Under the pieces are notes generated by a model. That model had not been told where the DNA came from. It worked only from the letters and a program-made list of their open reading frames with translations, and made no database searches. The position numbers and the translations under genes are program-made. Positions 6,332 to 9,129 of a stretch of DNA of 9,129 bases are shown piece by piece. Within the stretch, counting starts at the first letter, position 1; each line of letters begins with the position of its first letter. The stretch is from positions 1 through 9,129 of the forward strand of contig QKJO01000246.1 in the NCBI GenBank assembly GCA_003249275.1, given 5' to 3'. Origin of the DNA: Spirochaetaceae bacterium. GTDB lineage: Bacteria; Spirochaetota; Spirochaetia; Spirochaetales_E; Spirochaetaceae_B.

Positions 6332-7132
6332 CTAAACCGATTCTATGATGGAGATCAACCGTTCCAGAATGATTTCACTGCTCAGACGGTTTCCCTCCTG
6401 CCTGCATATTTCAACACACTCGGGTTCGAGAGCGATGGTGATAAGATCTGAATAACGGATCAGATCCCTGAAGGTGCTGCACTCTTCCGGATAGAGACTT
6501 CTCTCCGTATTGAAGTAATCGCAGTCGATATCGAGGATATACTTGTCAAAAAAGGTGTTGTTCAGCTGTTCGGCCCGCCCGACGGCCCGGTTCAGAAAGC
6601 TGTTTTCCAGAGCACTGTCCGCCCTGAGCTGCAGGCATTCCTCGTCATGGACCTCTTTCAAACAGCCCGGAATGCAAAGGGGGGAGTATTCGATGATGCG
6701 CTGGTCGTTGTACTCATCTCCGCCCCGGACGAGATGAACATTGGGATTGGAACTGGACTCATTGCCGCTTTTTGAAAGGATGAAGGCTCTGTCGATCAGA
6801 TTGGTCCGGACAGCAAAGTCAATGTGCTCATCATGTTTCAGATTGTCGTTCACCTGTTCAAGGGTGATGGTCTGTTCGAGATAATCCCGTATTTTCTGAT
6901 CTGTCAGCTCTTCCATTCTGGATCCATGATCATCAAAAAGACCGGCATTCACTTCACTGTCCGCCCTCCAGTAGGAGTAGTTCTGAAAAGCCGGCCTGGT
7001 ATCGGTGTGATAATCCAGGGAGAAGACATTCCGGCTGATTCCCGGCTCCCAGGCCTCCAGAACCTGATTGTGGGAATCGGCGATATACAGATCTAAATTG
7101 TTTACGGTTAATTTCTCAATTCTATTCAGCAA
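6332..7132 (-). CDS. UPF0489 family protein, arginase-like; possible peptide arginase
   Basis: This 266-aa protein fits the UPF0489 family (Pfam PF12640). The arginase-type metal-ligand pattern is visible: ADSHNQVLEAW with H21, DYHTD (40-44) like the D-x-H-x-D of arginases, DEHIDFAVRTN (101-111), LDIDCDYF (200-207) like the D-x-D pair, and ALEPECVEI (234-242) with a glutamate where arginases have one. From memory, family relatives of the OspR/FlmR type convert arginine residues to ornithine in ribosomal peptides; most members are uncharacterised. The start is TTG at 7132 with AAAGGA 6 bases upstream; there is no ATG or GTG in the early frame. No signal peptide or membrane helix is present. 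No adjacent precursor peptide or maturation enzyme is seen. It follows the chemoreceptor in the same direction but has its own promoter. Its stop lies one base from the patatin stop. Family is likely, activity is inference. Confidence 0.78.
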   Translation of the reverse strand: MLNRIEKLTVNNLDLYIADSHNQVLEAWEPGISRNVFSLDYHTDTRPAFQNYSYWRADSEVNAGLFDDHGSRMEELTDQKIRDYLEQTITLEQVNDNLKHDEHIDFAVRTNLIDRAFILSKSGNESSSNPNVHLVRGGDEYNDQRIIEYSPLCIPGCLKEVHDEECLQLRADSALENSFLNRAVGRAEQLNNTFFDKYILDIDCDYFNTERSLYPEECSTFRDLIRYSDLITIALEPECVEICRQEGNRLSSEIILERLISIIESV

Positions 7133-7144
7133 AAGGAATCCTTT
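7132..7144. promoter_or_regulatory. 13-bp palindrome covering the UPF0489 ribosome site
   Basis: AAAGGA and TCCTTT flank a single base, so the Shine-Dalgarno AAAGGA on the minus strand faces its own complement directly before the TTG start. The palindrome could bind a dimeric regulator or slightly mask the ribosome site in RNA. It is short and may be chance. Confidence 0.2.
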
Positions 7145-7162
7145 CAGAGGGAGTGAAGGGTT

Positions 7163-7191
7163 TTTATAATCTTTCCCCCCCTGAAAATCAA
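7163..7191 (-). promoter_or_regulatory. Sigma-70-type promoter for the UPF0489 gene
   Basis: On the minus strand TTGATT (7186-7191) and TATAAA (7163-7168) are separated by 17 bases that include a run of seven G. The -35 overlaps the stop codon (7188-7190) of the chemoreceptor gene. Transcription would begin near 7156, leaving a leader of about 24 bases with the AAAGGA ribosome site. No intrinsic terminator for the chemoreceptor is visible in the 55-base gap, so read-through is also possible. Confidence 0.5.
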
Positions 7192-9129
7192 CCCGCTATA
7201 TCATCGGCCAGGGCATAAACTCTCTCTTCCCGGCCGAATTTGAAGTACTCCACAGCCTGCTTCATCGATTCAGCCTGGGAATTCAGCTCTTCAGACATGG
7301 AAGCCAGTTCCTCAGCCGCAGCGGCATTTCCCTGTACTACCGTATCTAGCTGCTGGAGGGAGATATTGATCTGATCCGCTCCCTTGGACTGTTCGATACT
7401 GGCCGAAGTGATTTCATCCACAAGTTCCGCTGTTTTTATCATTGCCGGAAGGATCTTATCCATAACGTCCTTGGCTTCGGCCGCTCTTTTAACACTGGAG
7501 GCCGTGATAGAGGTAATCTCCCGGGCAGCCAGACCGCTTGATTCCGCCAGTTTTCTGACTTCCGAAGCGACGACGGCAAATCCCTTTCCGGCATCACCCG
7601 CACGGGCGGCTTCTATGGCTGCATTCAGGGCGAGCAGATTCGTGTTTCTGGCAATCTCCTCAATGACGCCGATCTTCTCAGCAATATGCCTCATGGCCTT
7701 CAGAGTCTCATCAACCATCTGACCGCCTGTGACGGAGTCTTCTGTTACGCTTCCGGCCATAACATTGGACTGCCGGGAGTTCTCCGTGTTCTGCTGAATA
7801 TTGGAATTCAGCTGCTCCATGGAGGCGGTAACCTCCTCCATATTGGCTGCCTGTTCACTCGTTCCCTGTGAAATCTGCTGGGAAGTGGACGCTATTTCCT
7901 GACTTCCCCTGAGAACCTGATCCGTCGAAACCAGTATGGACCTTATGGATTCGGTCAGCTTCTTCTGCATAACGATCAGAGAACTGACCATGTTGCCGAC
8001 CTCATCCTTCTGATCAATGCTGATCTCGGCATCCAGATTTCCTGAAGCTATGCTTCTGGAGAATTCCAGGACCCTGTTTATGGGAGTGGAGATTGCCCTG
8101 GCAATTGTAAAGGAGAAGAGCAGGGACACCGTCAGAATGACGGCAAACAGGATAAGAAGGACTCTGATGGATCTTTCGATCAGATGCCTGGTGTCTTCAA
8201 GGGCCTTTTGATTCTCTGCCTTCAGAGAGTCCAGAATGGATGTGAGGGGACTCAAAGTTTGTTCTCTGATTAAATCAATCTCTCCGTCCAGAGAGTTCAG
8301 CAGCGCCTCGTCTCCGGCGGCCTCTGCCTGCTTCCCGTCCAGGGATGTCACGATGAGGGAGATATCCCTGAGAGCGGCCTCTTTCAGTACGTCGATCTCA
8401 ACATCCAGACTTCTCATGGCCTGTGTAACGACACCGCCTCCTCTTTGAACCAGAGGCAGCCCCCTCCTCCTGTATGCATCAAGATAGGATGTCAGATTCA
8501 TTCTGAAATCTTCCGCCAGGGCGAGCTCCTCTTCCGTATCTGCAATATCGCTCACCGTATTGATGTGTTTCAGAAGTTTTTCGGACTCCCGGTTGAAATC
8601 CTCCAGTGTGGATCGATAATCCTGATTGATGAATCCATCGGCCATAATGCTGTATATACCCTGAACATCCGACTCAATTTTGACGATGCTGATTGTATCT
8701 CCGGCACTTTTCTGAGCATCATTACCCTTCTCCAGAATGGGCAGCATCCTCTGTTCAAACAGTTCCATATAGCTCTCGAGTCCCGCTTCAAATGATTTTC
8801 CCAGTCTGATCTCTTCTTCCGTATCAACAAGTCTGTTTTCATCATTGACGACCCGGTCCATATCCTTACGGGCAAGGGACTTAAAGGCATTGAACTCCCG
8901 CATCGTCAATTCAAGATCCCGATTTATAACGGCATCGGCTATGATTGTGTAGAATCCGCTGACCCTGAGGGTAATATCATTGATTTCCATGGCGTCCGAC
9001 GCTCTCTGATTTGATTCTGAGGACAGCTTTGAAATCTGATTGAGCGTCAGGAGCATGTACCCCGTGAAAACCAGAAAAAAGAGTATGACTACACCGAATC
9101 CCGAGTAGAGTTTGTGCCTTATTTTAAGG
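7188..9129 (-). CDS. Methyl-accepting chemotaxis protein with duplicated sensor module (5' truncated by window)
   Basis: A transmembrane chemoreceptor that signals to the CheA/CheW array. The first in-frame ATG in view (9056) lies inside the first membrane helix: the frame continues upstream through [23 protein letters not shown] to the edge, so only the first few residues are missing. Numbering from that ATG, the periplasmic region spans about 8-294. It contains two similar helical modules (24-111 and 125-206), each with an A-D-x-x-I-N motif and a T-E-E-E motif, then a further helical stretch. A second membrane helix (about 297-318), a HAMP domain (about 319-372) and the signalling domain follow. 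The kinase-contact hairpin [20 protein letters not shown] (468-487) and [14 protein letters not shown] are intact. Flanking helices are rich in Glu/Gln pairs suited to methylation. The C-terminus lacks an NWETF-like CheR tether. The ligand is unknown. Confidence 0.95.
   Translation of the reverse strand, partial: LKIRHKLYSGFGVVILFFLVFTGYMLLTLNQISKLSSESNQRASDAMEINDITLRVSGFYTIIADAVINRDLELTMREFNAFKSLARKDMDRVVNDENRLVDTEEEIRLGKSFEAGLESYMELFEQRMLPILEKGNDAQKSAGDTISIVKIESDVQGIYSIMADGFINQDYRSTLEDFNRESEKLLKHINTVSDIADTEEELALAEDFRMNLTSYLDAYRRRGLPLVQRGGGVVTQAMRSLDVEIDVLKEAALRDISLIVTSLDGKQAEAAGDEALLNSLDGEIDLIREQTLSPLTSILDSLKAENQKALEDTRHLIERSIRVLLILFAVILTVSLLFSFTIARAISTPINRVLEFSRSIASGNLDAEISIDQKDEVGNMVSSLIVMQKKLTESIRSILVSTDQVLRGSQEIASTSQQISQGTSEQAANMEEVTASMEQLNSNIQQNTENSRQSNVMAGSVTEDSVTGGQMVDETLKAMRHIAEKIGVIEEIARNTNLLALNAAIEAARAGDAGKGFAVVASEVRKLAESSGLAAREITSITASSVKRAAEAKDVMDKILPAMIKTAELVDEITSASIEQSKGADQINISLQQLDTVVQGNAAAAEELASMSEELNSQAESMKQAVEYFKFGREERVYALADDIAG
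8439..8684 (-). repeat. Sensor module copy 2 of the chemoreceptor
   Basis: This encodes residues 125-206 counted from the ATG at 9056. Landmarks are [26 protein letters not shown] and GLPLVQRG, aligning with copy 1 at an offset of 99 residues at first and 95 after a four-residue gap. Confidence 0.7.
8724..8987 (-). repeat. Sensor module copy 1 of the chemoreceptor
   Basis: This encodes residues 24-111 counted from the ATG at 9056. Landmarks are [26 protein letters not shown] and MLPILEKG. Copy 2 has the same landmarks in the same order, so this is an internal protein-level duplication. The DNA copies have diverged. Confidence 0.7.

Noticed and set aside
9054..9056. ATG as the true start of the chemoreceptor
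   Set aside because: The codon lies at the end of the first membrane helix; the frame continues to the window edge with a charged start and a full helix, so the gene begins outside the window.

Overview
This is a gene-dense chromosomal stretch from a Gram-negative-type, motile bacterium with slightly GC-rich DNA. The gene mix would fit a free-living spirochaete or a similar marine or sediment bacterium: a chemoreceptor, a tRNA selenouridine synthase, an acyl-lipid desaturase, a YjjU-like patatin and a CE8 pectinesterase. The taxonomic guess is weak because no marker gene is present. I see no IS element, CRISPR array, tRNA or rRNA. No gap between genes exceeds about 150 bases.

Left block, + strand (1-3257). 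A tightly packed series begins with the tail of a membrane protein whose start lies outside the window. It continues with a 70-aa conserved small protein, a 30-aa micro-ORF, a DUF4386-like six-helix membrane protein, a 61-aa two-helix membrane protein and an MDR-superfamily quinone-reductase-like oxidoreductase. Three consecutive junctions are ATGA stop/start overlaps, the next is a 26-base overlap, and the last is a 4-base gap, so this looks like one translationally coupled operon. About 100 bases later comes a pectin methylesterase (CE8) with intact catalytic residues but no signal peptide.

Middle block (3251-6330). MnmH (tRNA 2-selenouridine synthase) and a membrane fatty acid desaturase lie on the - strand in one probable operon, desaturase first. 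MnmH converges on the pectinesterase with a 7-base overlap. The desaturase diverges from a patatin-like lipid hydrolase across a 151-base spacer. That spacer holds candidate promoters in both directions and a perfect CCCTGA-N6-TCAGGG inverted repeat. A lipid desaturase facing a lipid acyl-hydrolase suggests, but does not prove, shared control in membrane-lipid remodelling.

Right block, - strand (6332-9129). A UPF0489 protein has an arginase-like metal-ligand pattern and may be a peptide arginase. It has its own good promoter, which overlaps the stop codon of the upstream gene. That upstream gene is a large methyl-accepting chemotaxis protein whose first residues run off the right edge. Its periplasmic region contains two diverged copies of a helical sensory module of about 85 residues.

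The points most worth following are the UPF0489 enzyme without a visible peptide substrate, the duplicated sensor module, the 30-aa micro-ORF in the ATGA chain, the cytoplasmic pectinesterase, and the inverted repeat between the two lipid genes. I found no clearly new multi-gene system.
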